Assembly (NCBI RefSeq): GCF_003253545.1
Contig: NZ_QKYV01000002.1
Coordinates: 1 to 64,000, forward strand
Source: Mesonia algae
GTDB taxonomy: Bacteria > Bacteroidota > Bacteroidia > Flavobacteriales > Flavobacteriaceae
DNA: 64,000 nt
Reading direction: 5' to 3'
Shown here: positions 1 through 6,278 of the stretch, one piece after another
Numbering within the stretch: position 1 is the first letter of the stretch
Layout: the number at the start of each line of letters is the position of its first letter
The notes under the pieces: generated by a model
Told to the model about the DNA's origin: nothing
The model's database searches: none
The model's input: the letters and a program-made list of their open reading frames with translations, nothing else
Translations under genes and position numbers: made by a program

Positions 1-473
1 AAGTCATAATTAATAATTGATGATTCAATTTCGTGTTCTCCTTTATAAGTTGTTAAAATGATTGTCGTAAATTTGTCTGAAATGTTTAGTTTATAAGAGG
101 AAGCTACTTTAAAATCATCTTTTGTAGAATAATATGTGTATGGTGGTTTTCCATCTTTGTTGGTTGATTCATATTCAATTTCATTATCTATTTCAGGATA
201 GATTTTTTTAATTTGCAATACTTTTAGTTGCTCGGCATTGTAAAAATCTGTAGATTTAAAATTATCGAAATTTGTTGAGTCAATTAACGGAACTTTTCTT
301 TCTTTTATTTTGTTAATAATCTTTTTAAGAGAGTATACATTTTCTAATACAATTTTTTTTGGTTGATTATGGTCTGAATCAGTTTTTTTTTCAATTTTTT
401 CAACTTTTCCATTCCAGCAACTAATTAATGTTAGTGTAATTAATAAAATTGTAATTTTCAATGTTTTCATCAT
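1..473 (-). CDS. Lipoprotein of unknown function, C-terminus cut by window edge (cassette 0)
   Basis: An open frame runs on the minus strand from ATG 473-471 (a second ATG lies at 470-468) to the window edge, about 157 codons. The protein starts with two Met, a Lys and a hydrophobic stretch ending in a Leu-Ile-Ser-Cys lipobox at residues 16-19, so it should be an outer- or inner-membrane lipoprotein. I recognise no domain in the rest, which is Lys-rich with a Tyr-containing segment. The start lies about 20 bases from the cassette junction AAC at 492-494, as in the neighbouring cassettes. The stop codon and the other cassette end lie outside the window. Confidence 0.7.
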   Translation of the reverse strand, partial: MMKTLKITILLITLTLISCWNGKVEKIEKKTDSDHNQPKKIVLENVYSLKKIINKIKERKVPLIDSTNFDNFKSTDFYNAEQLKVLQIKKIYPEIDNEIEYESTNKDGKPPYTYYSTKDDFKVASSYKLNISDKFTTIILTTYKGEHEIESSIINYD

Positions 474-491
474 TTTTTTTAGCTTGTTGCC

Positions 492-676
492 AACGTGTTT
501 GTATATGGCTCGTAGCGTGCAAATTAGCGATTACTTTTCGGTTAAGCACGAGCCGAATTTTTTAATTTTCTTATTACCTTTCTTTTCAATAAGCCAAATT
601 AAAAAATTTGGCGGACTAGCAAATATGCCTTAACTTCGATTAAGTAACTATCTAGCTATGAGTTATATACGTTGTT
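492..676. repeat. attC-like palindrome 1 (class A)
   Basis: The repeat begins AAC-GTGTTT and ends GTT-GTT. The inner arms GTATATGGCTCGTAGC (501-516) and GCTATGAGTTATATAC (655-670) pair completely if G.T pairs are allowed on the plus strand. The spacer is 6 bases on the left and 3 on the right. Inside is the hairpin GCCAAATT/AATTTGGC and a smaller TTCGG/CCGAA hairpin. The outer flanks belong to different cassettes: GTTGCCAAC on the left and GTTGTGCAAC on the right. Confidence 0.75.
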
Positions 677-686
677 GTGCAACGTA

Positions 687-1199
687 TTATTTCGCTATAT
701 TTTTTTTCATTCGTTCATTAAATGTTCTGTACATACGCTTTGCATTATAGTCAATTTCATCAATAATACAAGTTCCACTACCCATTAGTAAAATTCGTAC
801 TTTTTTGTTGTTATATATTTTTTCTTCATCACTGAAAGTTGGACGATAACCAACAGAATGTTCTAAAAATATTAATTTATTTTTTTCATAAAACATATCA
901 GCCATTTCAACCATCCGCATTAACAGCCTTGTTTGTTCTTCAATTTCAAAGTCGAGTGTTTCCGCATACTTATAATTCAATATTATTGATGCAAGAGTAT
1001 TTAATTCAGAATTTGTTTTCTTTTTTAAATTATTCAGTATTTCATTTTCGGTCAAGTTTGAAACCTGATAGTTGAGAAGTTCATTAATTTGAATATTCGC
1101 AAGTTCACTTTCATATTCTGTATATTCAGCATCACGATTTTGCGCCAAAAGTGAATTCGAAATCAGAAGTAATAATATTATGAATATGGTTTTTTTCAT
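687..1199 (-). CDS. Exported protein of unknown function (cassette 1)
   Basis: 170 residues from ATG 1199-1197. A frame extension to a GTG at 1208 would start inside the cassette terminal repeat and before the signal peptide, so the ATG is preferred. The N-terminus is a typical signal peptide (MKKTIFIILLLLISNSLLAQ) with a likely cleavage after Ala-Gln, so the protein is exported. The mature part is acidic and helical and matches no family I know; one Cys occurs near the C-terminus (GSGTCIIDEID). The gene fills its cassette: the start is 12 bases from the junction and the stop is about 11 bases from the other. Confidence 0.7.
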   Translation of the reverse strand: MKKTIFIILLLLISNSLLAQNRDAEYTEYESELANIQINELLNYQVSNLTENEILNNLKKKTNSELNTLASIILNYKYAETLDFEIEEQTRLLMRMVEMADMFYEKNKLIFLEHSVGYRPTFSDEEKIYNNKKVRILLMGSGTCIIDEIDYNAKRMYRTFNERMKKNIAK

Positions 1200-1208
1200 A
1201 TGTTGCAC

Positions 1209-1335
1209 AACGGTCTTGTGTATGATTAGTTGCGTGGTTTGGCAACTAATTTAGCAAAAATTGACCGAACCCGAGAAAATTCCATCGGAATTTTCGCACG
1301 TAAGCTCAAAAAAGCAATTAATTATACACGGTGTT
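1209..1335. repeat. attC-like palindrome 2 (class B)
   Basis: The repeat begins AAC-GGTCTT and ends GGT-GTT. The arms GTGTATGATTAGTTGC and GCAATTAATTATACAC pair over 16 positions, with two G.T pairs on the plus strand (positions 7 and 12). An inner hairpin GAAAATTCC/GGAATTTTC with a 3-base loop is followed by CGCACGTAAGC. Class B is about 60 bp shorter than class A and lacks its GCCAAATT hairpin, but it shares the outer AAC/GTT boxes and the 6-versus-3 spacer asymmetry. Confidence 0.75.
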
Positions 1336-1343
1336 GTAAGTAG

Positions 1344-1871
1344 TTATTTTCTTTTATTCAATTCAGATGTCATTATTTTATATAATTCCTCAAATTTAAT
1401 TTTCAACCCATTTGTTGATATTTGAATAGGTGAACCAAACTTTTTAAAATTAGTTTCAACGTTTTTTCTTGTTAGAATATTTTTTTGTTTGTCGATAAAA
1501 TCATTCGGGTTATTCACAATTACTCGTATAAAATTTTGATTTACGACTTTACTTTTTTCAATACTTTCAATATTCTCCCATTTTATAAGTCCAGAATTTA
1601 TGGAAGAAGAGTTGTCATATATTCCTTCATCATTAATTTTTATTCCGTATTTATTTTCAAAGAGTTTTTTTGTAATTAATATTCCCATTCCTCCAAAGAA
1701 GATTATGGAAAGAAATCCAATTGATTTTCGAAAAATATTATTATTTAGTATCTCAACATTAACAATTGGCGCATAATATGCAATCCATATTCCTAAAAAT
1801 ACGAAGATTAGAGATAGTCCAATTAATCCAATTATTTTAATTTTACTTATTTCTATTATTTTTTCTTCCAT
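1344..1871 (-). CDS. STM3941-like membrane protein (cassette 2)
   Basis: 175 residues, start ATG 1871-1869. The N-terminus has two hydrophobic segments (about residues 12-32 and 48-66) followed by a soluble domain containing the phrase IKINDEGIYDNSSS and a Trp-Glu-Asn-Ile segment. This resembles the STM3941 family, small two-helix membrane proteins of unknown function with a PH-like cytoplasmic part. That family name is from memory and was not checked. The stop codon (1344-1346) lies inside the cassette's 14-bp terminal inverted repeat (1333-1346, matched by 1887-1900), so the gene is packed into the cassette with no room to spare. Confidence 0.7.
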   Translation of the reverse strand: MEEKIIEISKIKIIGLIGLSLIFVFLGIWIAYYAPIVNVEILNNNIFRKSIGFLSIIFFGGMGILITKKLFENKYGIKINDEGIYDNSSSINSGLIKWENIESIEKSKVVNQNFIRVIVNNPNDFIDKQKNILTRKNVETNFKKFGSPIQISTNGLKIKFEELYKIMTSELNKRK

Positions 1872-1897
1872 TTTCGTTTTTGGGTTTAATTACTTAC

Positions 1898-2086
1898 AAC
1901 GGTTTTGTATATGGCTCGTAGCGTGTAAATTAGAAAATTATTTTCGGCTGAGCACAAGCCAGATTTTTAAATTTTACTATTTTATCTTTTTTCTTGGAAA
2001 TCGTCAAATTTAAAAATTTGGCGACTTTCCAAATATGCCCTAACATCGTTTAGGCAAATAATTAGCTATGAGCTATATACGGTGTT
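1898..2086. repeat. attC-like palindrome 3 (class A)
   Basis: It begins AAC-GGTTTT and ends GGT-GTT. The arms GTATATGGCTCGTAGC and GCTATGAGCTATATAC pair with two G.T pairs on the plus strand and no other mismatch. The inner hairpin is CAAATTT/AAATTTG, followed by GGCGACTTTCCAAATATGCC, the same order as in palindromes 1 and 5. The left flank ends cassette 2 (TTACAAC) and the right flank starts cassette 3 (GTTAGGGG). Confidence 0.75.
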
Positions 2087-2094
2087 AGGGGTAG

Positions 2095-2847
2095 TTATTT
2101 CTGTGCTTTCTTTGAATTTATTAGCTCAATTAATTTAGTCAATGATGACTTAATTTTACTCGACTGACTTTTTTTTAGCATTAATTCCGCTTTATTTTTC
2201 ATTCCGCTATAATTTGCGTTTGGATAAAGCTCAATCAATTCTGTAAAATAGGTGTCAATACCTTCTGCAAGTTTGGTTTTTCCTTCTTCGGTAAACGCAT
2301 CTTCGTTATTAATTTCGTCTAAATAAATCAAATAGTTGCTTATTAACGTACCTACATTAGAGTTGATATTATTTTTAACTCTTGAAGAATTTGGGTCGTC
2401 TGCATTCTCTCTTATTTGGTCATTACCTAATTTAAAATACTTTAATTGTAACCCTAATCCAAATTTAAAAACTGCTAACATCTCTTTATCGTAAAGATAT
2501 TTATCCTTGCGGTCAGTTGCATTGTAAATTTGGTTCATATCTTTCCATTCATTGAAAAAGGAAGTTGCAACTTCATTACGATGTTTAATTCCTAATTCTT
2601 CATCATCTAATACAACTTTATAATTTTGGTGATCCGTTAGCTTTTCTACTATTAATCTTGTTTCTGGGTTGTCAAAAGTTGGTTTCTTTTCATCGTCTTT
2701 GTAACCAAATCTCAATTCGAGAACTGCTTTGTCATAATCTGCTGTGTTCCAATATCTTTTGTCAAGTGGGAATTCGTGTTCTTCTGTCTTGCAATTTGTT
2801 AATGATAGGCAAATGATTGCTAAAAATGCGTACTTAATTAGTTTCAT
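2095..2847 (-). CDS. Lipoprotein of unknown function (cassette 3, second gene)
   Basis: 250 residues. A signal peptide ends in a Leu-Thr-Asn-Cys lipobox at about residues 16-19, so the protein is a predicted lipoprotein. The mature part is helical, Lys/Asn/Asp-rich and has no motif I recognise. The start codon overlaps the end of the upstream gene (2834-3535) by 14 bases, so the two are translationally coupled and form the only two-gene cassette here. The stop codon TAA (2095-2097) lies inside the cassette's terminal inverted repeat (2084-2097). Confidence 0.7.
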   Translation of the reverse strand: MKLIKYAFLAIICLSLTNCKTEEHEFPLDKRYWNTADYDKAVLELRFGYKDDEKKPTFDNPETRLIVEKLTDHQNYKVVLDDEELGIKHRNEVATSFFNEWKDMNQIYNATDRKDKYLYDKEMLAVFKFGLGLQLKYFKLGNDQIRENADDPNSSRVKNNINSNVGTLISNYLIYLDEINNEDAFTEEGKTKLAEGIDTYFTELIELYPNANYSGMKNKAELMLKKSQSSKIKSSLTKLIELINSKKAQK

Positions 2848-3535
2848 TAATTATAATTTTTGGATTTTCAAATTTGGTCAAAATATTTAGTAAACTGTCA
2901 ACTTCCTTTTCGTAGCGTTTTTGTTCGCTCAATACATAACTATGAAAAGTGTTATAATCGTATTCTTTTTGATATGCTCTTTCTTCTCTTCTCGTATTAT
3001 CAATTATTCCTTCAACTTTGTTTTCGTCAAAAGTATTAAGATTTGATAATTTTTCTTTGGCTTTTCTGGTAAAAAGCTCTGTTATCTTAAAATGGTATTT
3101 TTCGTGGCTCAAAAGTTCCTTGCTGTAAGTTTGTTTATTATAAACGAAAGAACGAGAAGGATGAAATAGTGATTTTACGGTTACTGAGTTATCATCAATT
3201 TCACTTTCAATAGTTGTATTTATATAGGCAAACCTCTCGTTTCCATATAATGATTTTTTGAAAAACTCCAAGCCTCTAAAATTCTCAAATGTAATTTGGT
3301 CATATTTATCAAAAGTCATAGGTTTTTCGTAATTCAGATAATTTGTGTGGCTGATTATTGCAAATCCAATCAAGCACAAAATTAAAATCGCAAAACTATA
3401 TTTTATAAATTTCAAAAACTTCTTTAAAGGCAATCGGTTTCCTCTTTTATTTTCTTTAATTAAGAGAAATAATTGGTAAAATACTGGCGAGAAATAAAGC
3501 AATAAAATCAATATTGCCACTAAATTTTCATTCAT
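2834..3535 (-). CDS. DUF922-like membrane-bound putative metalloprotease (cassette 3, first gene)
   Basis: 233 residues with two N-terminal hydrophobic segments (about 5-25 and 45-65), so it is membrane-anchored. A segment LLSHEKYHFKITELFTRK contains HEKYH, an HExxH zinc-site pattern. The surrounding residues resemble DUF922 proteins, which carry HExxHF followed by an acidic residue and an Arg. The C-terminal part is charged and helical. The family assignment is by eye only. It heads a two-gene cassette with the downstream lipoprotein, overlapping it by 14 bases, so the pair may act together at the envelope. Confidence 0.65.
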   Translation of the reverse strand: MNENLVAILILLLYFSPVFYQLFLLIKENKRGNRLPLKKFLKFIKYSFAILILCLIGFAIISHTNYLNYEKPMTFDKYDQITFENFRGLEFFKKSLYGNERFAYINTTIESEIDDNSVTVKSLFHPSRSFVYNKQTYSKELLSHEKYHFKITELFTRKAKEKLSNLNTFDENKVEGIIDNTRREERAYQKEYDYNTFHSYVLSEQKRYEKEVDSLLNILTKFENPKIIINETN

Positions 3536-3564
3536 TCACGGAATTTTTTTTTCTAATTACCCCT

Positions 3565-3687
3565 AACGTGTTTGTGTATGGTTAGTTGCGTGGTTTAGCG
3601 AGTAAGTTAACAAATAATCGCGACATAGAAAATCCGAAGGGATTTTCGTACGTAAGCTCTACAAAGCAATTAACTATACACGGTGTT
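3565..3687. repeat. attC-like palindrome 4 (class B)
   Basis: It begins AAC-GTGTTT and ends GGT-GTT. The arms GTGTATGGTTAGTTGC and GCAATTAACTATACAC pair over 16 positions, with G.T on the plus strand at positions 7 and 12. The inner hairpin is GAAAATCC/GGATTTTC with loop GAAG. The left flank ends cassette 3 (TAATTACCCCTAAC) and the right flank starts cassette 4 (GTTAGCCACAG). Confidence 0.75.
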
Positions 3688-3702
3688 AGCCACAGTATTT
3701 TT

Positions 3703-4257
3703 TTACATTGTCGTTTTTCCATCGTAATATATGTAATGTAAAGCTCTTAATGCATTTATACAATGATTTCCCCAATGAGAAGTAAATCCAAATTTCAATT
3801 GCCAAAGTCCGTCTTCAATAGATTCATCTGTTCTGATTTGGTCTATTTTATATAATTCTTCTTTTAAATCTGCATAAATGTCTCCAATATCATCTACAAG
3901 CCAACCTTGTGTCGGTTCATTTTCTTTTTCGTAAGTTGGGTCAAAAACTTCCCAATAAAAACAATCTTTTCCAAGTGAGGAAATCAAATTTGCGTTTTTC
4001 ATTTCGATTCGCTTTTCAGTCGCAATTTTAAATTCCGTTTTTTCACTTGAGTGAATTAATTCGACCGATTTTAGAGAAATTCCAGCGTTATATAATTCAG
4101 TCAGTTTTTTGTGCAATTCAGGATAAAATTCTTTTTCCTTTATTTCTTTATTTTCTATTAATTCAATAAATCCACGAGCGACTTTTAGGAAATCTTGAGT
4201 TTCTTTTGATTCAAGTAATGATTGTATTTCTTTAGTCAAATTTTGCATTCGTGGCAT
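3703..4257 (-). CDS. DUF5063-like protein (cassette 4)
   Basis: 184 residues from ATG 4257-4255; another in-frame ATG follows three codons later. The open frame reaches back to 4326, but that extension runs through the attC-like repeat and is unlikely to be translated. The C-terminal half holds WLVDDIGDIYADLKEELY and, further on, HWGNHCINALRALHYI. Both match my memory of DUF5063 proteins, which are cytoplasmic and of unknown function. There is no signal peptide, so this is the one clearly cytoplasmic cargo in the array. It sits between terminal repeats 3685-3698 and 4256-4269. Confidence 0.7.
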   Translation of the reverse strand: MPRMQNLTKEIQSLLESKETQDFLKVARGFIELIENKEIKEKEFYPELHKKLTELYNAGISLKSVELIHSSEKTEFKIATEKRIEMKNANLISSLGKDCFYWEVFDPTYEKENEPTQGWLVDDIGDIYADLKEELYKIDQIRTDESIEDGLWQLKFGFTSHWGNHCINALRALHYIYYDGKTTM

Positions 4258-4266
4258 ATTGTGGCT

Positions 4267-4453
4267 AACGTGATTGTATATGGAAAGTAGCGTAAAAACA
4301 AGCACAATCTTTTCGGTTTGGAACAAGCCAAAACTTTTGCGTTTTGTTTTTAACTTTACTTTTCAAAAGCCAAATCAAAAGATTTGGCGACTTACCAAAT
4401 ATACCAAAATTATCAATTTAGAAATAACATAGCTATTTTTTATATACGTTGTT
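4267..4453. repeat. attC-like palindrome 5 (class A)
   Basis: It begins AAC-GTGATT and ends GTT-GTT. The arms GTATATGGAAAGTAGC and GCTATTTTTTATATAC differ from perfect pairing at three positions, all G.T on the plus strand. Inner hairpins are TTTGG/CCAAA and GCCAAATC/GATTTGGC, the second followed by GACTTACCAAATATACC. The arm sequence diverges from palindromes 1 and 3, but both sides changed together, which is evidence for selection on folding. Confidence 0.75.
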
Positions 4454-4911
4454 GGTTACTTTAGCGACACGTCTTGTTGAGAACGTTCTGCTTAGCGATC
4501 CCATTTTATCGTTCCTGCTTCAAACGGCAAACACGTTGGTAACAATAGCTCCGAAAACGAAATCAGAGTATTTTATCATCAAACTCACTGAAGCTTATAC
4601 AACAAGAATTATAAAATTAAATTAGCCTGAAATATTACCTTTAAAACGAATTTTAATGCAGGTTAAATGCGTAACGATTCAGAAAAATAGAGTAGTGCTG
4701 AGAAATTTTTATCCGCAACAGTTTATCCATTTCAATTTATCCGCCTGAGTAAGTTTGTCAGTTAACTTTAAATTTCATTTAGAATTCTCAATTTTCTTTC
4801 CGCTCAGATTAGCCATCCAGATTATCGTTTCTGCTTTTGCCTGGTGTTTGATAAGCTTCAGTGAGTTTGATGATAAAATACTCTGATTTCGTTTTCGGAG
4901 CTATTGTTACC
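4454..4911. other. Cassette 5: no clear gene, inverted duplication inside
   Basis: This 460-base stretch between palindromes 5 and 6 has no convincing open frame. Its ends form a weak terminal inverted repeat: GTTGGTTAC at 4451-4459 against GTTACCAAC at 4906-4914, 8 of 9. It contains most of a 70-bp inverted repeat and a 15-base direct repeat TTATCGTTYCTGCTT at 4506-4520 and 4822-4836. It may be a rearranged or decayed cassette, or an RNA-only one. Confidence 0.5.
4529..4598. repeat. 70-bp inverted repeat, left arm
   Basis: This arm is the exact reverse complement of 4851-4920 over 70 bases; the two arms are separated by 252 bp. The outer end AAACACGTTGGTAAC is the start of a palindrome 6-type repeat in reverse orientation. 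Such a long perfect palindrome could extrude a cruciform and is likely to be recent. Confidence 0.9.
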
Positions 4912-4920
4912 AACGTGTTT
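4851..4920. repeat. 70-bp inverted repeat, right arm
   Basis: Perfect reverse complement of 4529-4598. Its outer edge (GTTACCAACGTGTTT) is the cassette 5 end plus the first bases of palindrome 6, and it stops exactly at the left boundary of the IS110 element. This suggests the duplication arose together with, or after, the insertion. Confidence 0.9.
4912..4920. repeat. attC-like palindrome 6 (class B), left fragment
   Basis: AACGTGTTT is the outer AAC box plus 6-base spacer of a class B repeat. The rest of the repeat resumes at 6145 after the IS110 element. Joined, the sequence reads AAC-GTGTTT-GTATAAG, matching palindrome 4 (AAC-GTGTTT-GTGTATG). Confidence 0.7.
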
Positions 4921-4940
4921 CTTTAGTTTGTATTAAATAA

Positions 4941-5088
4941 CTTTATATAGAAAGAGAGGAGAACTATAACGTGTTTTAGATTAGTGATCCCTTACACGTA
5001 CGAGTCCTCTCATTCTATAAAGTTGCAAAGAACCATTTGGAATACCAGGCGTATAAGATCCCGATAAAGGAAGTAGTTTTTGCAACCT
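4941..5088 (+). ncRNA. Putative IS110 bridge RNA
   Basis: The leader folds into two stem-loops with large internal loops, the architecture known for IS110 bridge RNAs. Stem 1 pairs 4941-4960 with 5005-5022 (one mismatch, a 2-base bulge) around a 44-base loop. Stem 2 pairs GTTGCAAA (5022-5029) with TTTGCAAC (5079-5086). Loop 1 carries AACGTGTTT (4968-4976), identical to the left target flank 4912-4920, and CTTACAC (4991-4997), complementary to the right flank with one mismatch. Loop 2 carries TTTGGAATAC (5036-5045), 9 of 10 with the right end 6135-6144, and TAAAG, complementary to the element's first bases CTTTA. Transcription is inferred. Confidence 0.65.
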
Positions 5089-5113
5089 ATTTAATCACTC
5101 TAATTGTAAAAAT

Positions 5114-6106
5114 ATGAAAAATTACAAAGAAGTAGTCGGAATTGATGTATCAAAAAAAACAATAGATGCGTATTGCTACCATGGTCAAGTACACAAAGAG
5201 TTTGTGAATGATATTGTTGGTTATAAAAGCCTTATAAAATGGGTTTTTAAGGTTTGTAAAGAAGATACTGTTTTTTACTGTTTTGAGAATACAGGATATT
5301 ATTCTTTAAAGTTAGCACTTTATTTATCTAGTCAAAACATCGTTTATGTAGAAGAGAGTCCGTTGAAAATTAAGCGTTCATCTGGGATAGTAAAAGAAAA
5401 AACAGATGTATTAGACGCTTGCTTAATCGCTCGTTATGCATGGTTATATCGCGAAGAATTAAAGCCAAGTACAGTAAAGAGTACGTCTCATTTAGAGTTA
5501 GGAAGATTGCTAGCCTTAAGAGATCAAATAGTGCGGAATAATGCAGGTCTAAAAGGAACATTAAAAGAGATGAAAGTCCTTTTGAGTAGTCCAACAACAG
5601 ATGCTGGATGTATCAGTCTAAAACGAAGTATTGAATACCTAACAAAGCAAGTTACATGCATAGAAAAGCGGATAAAAGAGATTATGTCTGAAGACACTTC
5701 TATGCAGAAAAATTATGAATTACTAACCAGCCTTAAAGGTTTTGGTTTAGTCGTAGCAAGTCAGTTAATCTACCATACGGGAAACTTTACACGTTTCGAT
5801 AATTGGCGAGCCTTTTCCAGTTATTGCGGAACGGCTCCCTTCGAGCATCGTTCAGGAACTAGTATTCATCGCAGAAAGCAATGTCATTATTTGGGAGACA
5901 GGAAAATGAAAAGCTTATTGAGTATGGCCAGTGTATCGGCAATCCAACACGATAGTGAATTACGGTTATATTATAACAAAAAATTAGCCGAAGGAAAAGA
6001 TAAAATGTTAGCAGTAAATAATGTTAGAAATAAACTAATAGCTCGAGCATTTGCTGTAGTTAAGCGAGGGACACCTTATGTGGTTCTTCAGCAACACGCA
6101 GCATAA
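5114..6106 (+). CDS. IS110 family transposase
   Basis: 330 residues, the usual length for the family. The N-terminal DEDD RuvC-like domain shows GIDVSKKTID (first Asp), CFENTGYY (Glu) and KTDVLDACLIAR (two Asp). The C-terminal Tnp20-like domain starts with SLKGFGLVVASQLI and has YCGTAPFEHRSGTSI, which holds the catalytic Ser. The enzyme is intact and should act with the bridge RNA encoded just upstream. It is on the opposite strand to the cassette genes. Start ATG 5114 follows the leader directly and no strong ribosome-binding site is seen. Confidence 0.93.
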   Translation: MKNYKEVVGIDVSKKTIDAYCYHGQVHKEFVNDIVGYKSLIKWVFKVCKEDTVFYCFENTGYYSLKLALYLSSQNIVYVEESPLKIKRSSGIVKEKTDVLDACLIARYAWLYREELKPSTVKSTSHLELGRLLALRDQIVRNNAGLKGTLKEMKVLLSSPTTDAGCISLKRSIEYLTKQVTCIEKRIKEIMSEDTSMQKNYELLTSLKGFGLVVASQLIYHTGNFTRFDNWRAFSSYCGTAPFEHRSGTSIHRRKQCHYLGDRKMKSLLSMASVSAIQHDSELRLYYNKKLAEGKDKMLAVNNVRNKLIARAFAVVKRGTPYVVLQQHAA

Positions 6107-6125
6107 TAAAAACTGGTTTTTATTA
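6104..6125. terminator. Hairpin at transposase stop
   Basis: TAATAAAAAC and GTTTTTATTA form a 10-bp inverted repeat with a 2-base centre that includes the transposase stop codon. It may end transcription of the element or shield it from outside transcription. Confidence 0.45.
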
Positions 6126-6144
6126 GGATTTGATCTTGGAATAC

Positions 6145-6259
6145 GTATAAGATTAGTTGCGTTGTTTAAGCACCTAATTTAGCAAATACAAACTGAATAG
6201 AAAATCCGCAAGGATTTTCGTAAGTAGGCTTGCACTAGCAATTAATTTTATACGGTGTT
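6145..6259. repeat. attC-like palindrome 6 (class B), right fragment
   Basis: This holds the inner 5' arm GTATAAGATTAGTTGC, the hairpin GAAAATCC/GGATTTTC with loop GCAA, the 3' arm GCAATTAATTTTATAC, and GGT-GTT. The arms differ from perfect pairing at positions 7 and 12 only, both G.T on the plus strand, exactly as in palindromes 2 and 4. The left 9 bases of the repeat lie beyond the IS element at 4912-4920. Confidence 0.75.
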
Positions 6260-6278
6260 GGCAAATCGTATTTTATAT

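Larger units (their letters stand above)
4921..6144 (+). mobile_element. IS110-family insertion sequence
   Basis: About 1.22 kb with one transposase gene, a roughly 190-base structured leader and a short right end. As in other IS110 elements I see no terminal inverted repeats and no obvious target duplication. Boundaries come from comparing the interrupted class B repeat with intact copies: the repeat stops at 4920 and its inner arm GTATAAGATTAGTTGC restarts at 6145, where it still pairs with GCAATTAATTTTATAC on the far side. A few bases of uncertainty remain, because 5051-5059 in the leader also contains GTATAAGAT. Confidence 0.8.

Noticed and set aside
839-1075. Plus-strand open frame opposite cassette 1
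   Set aside because: It lies antisense to a gene with a clear signal peptide, has no start context, and its protein looks like reverse-frame noise.
4258-4326. N-terminal extension of the DUF5063-like protein
   Set aside because: The extra 23 codons run through the attC-like repeat and cassette junction and do not resemble the family N-terminus.
492-6259. Repeats as a CRISPR array
   Set aside because: Units are over 120 bp, palindromic, of two classes, and separated by whole genes; there are no short uniform spacers and no cas genes.
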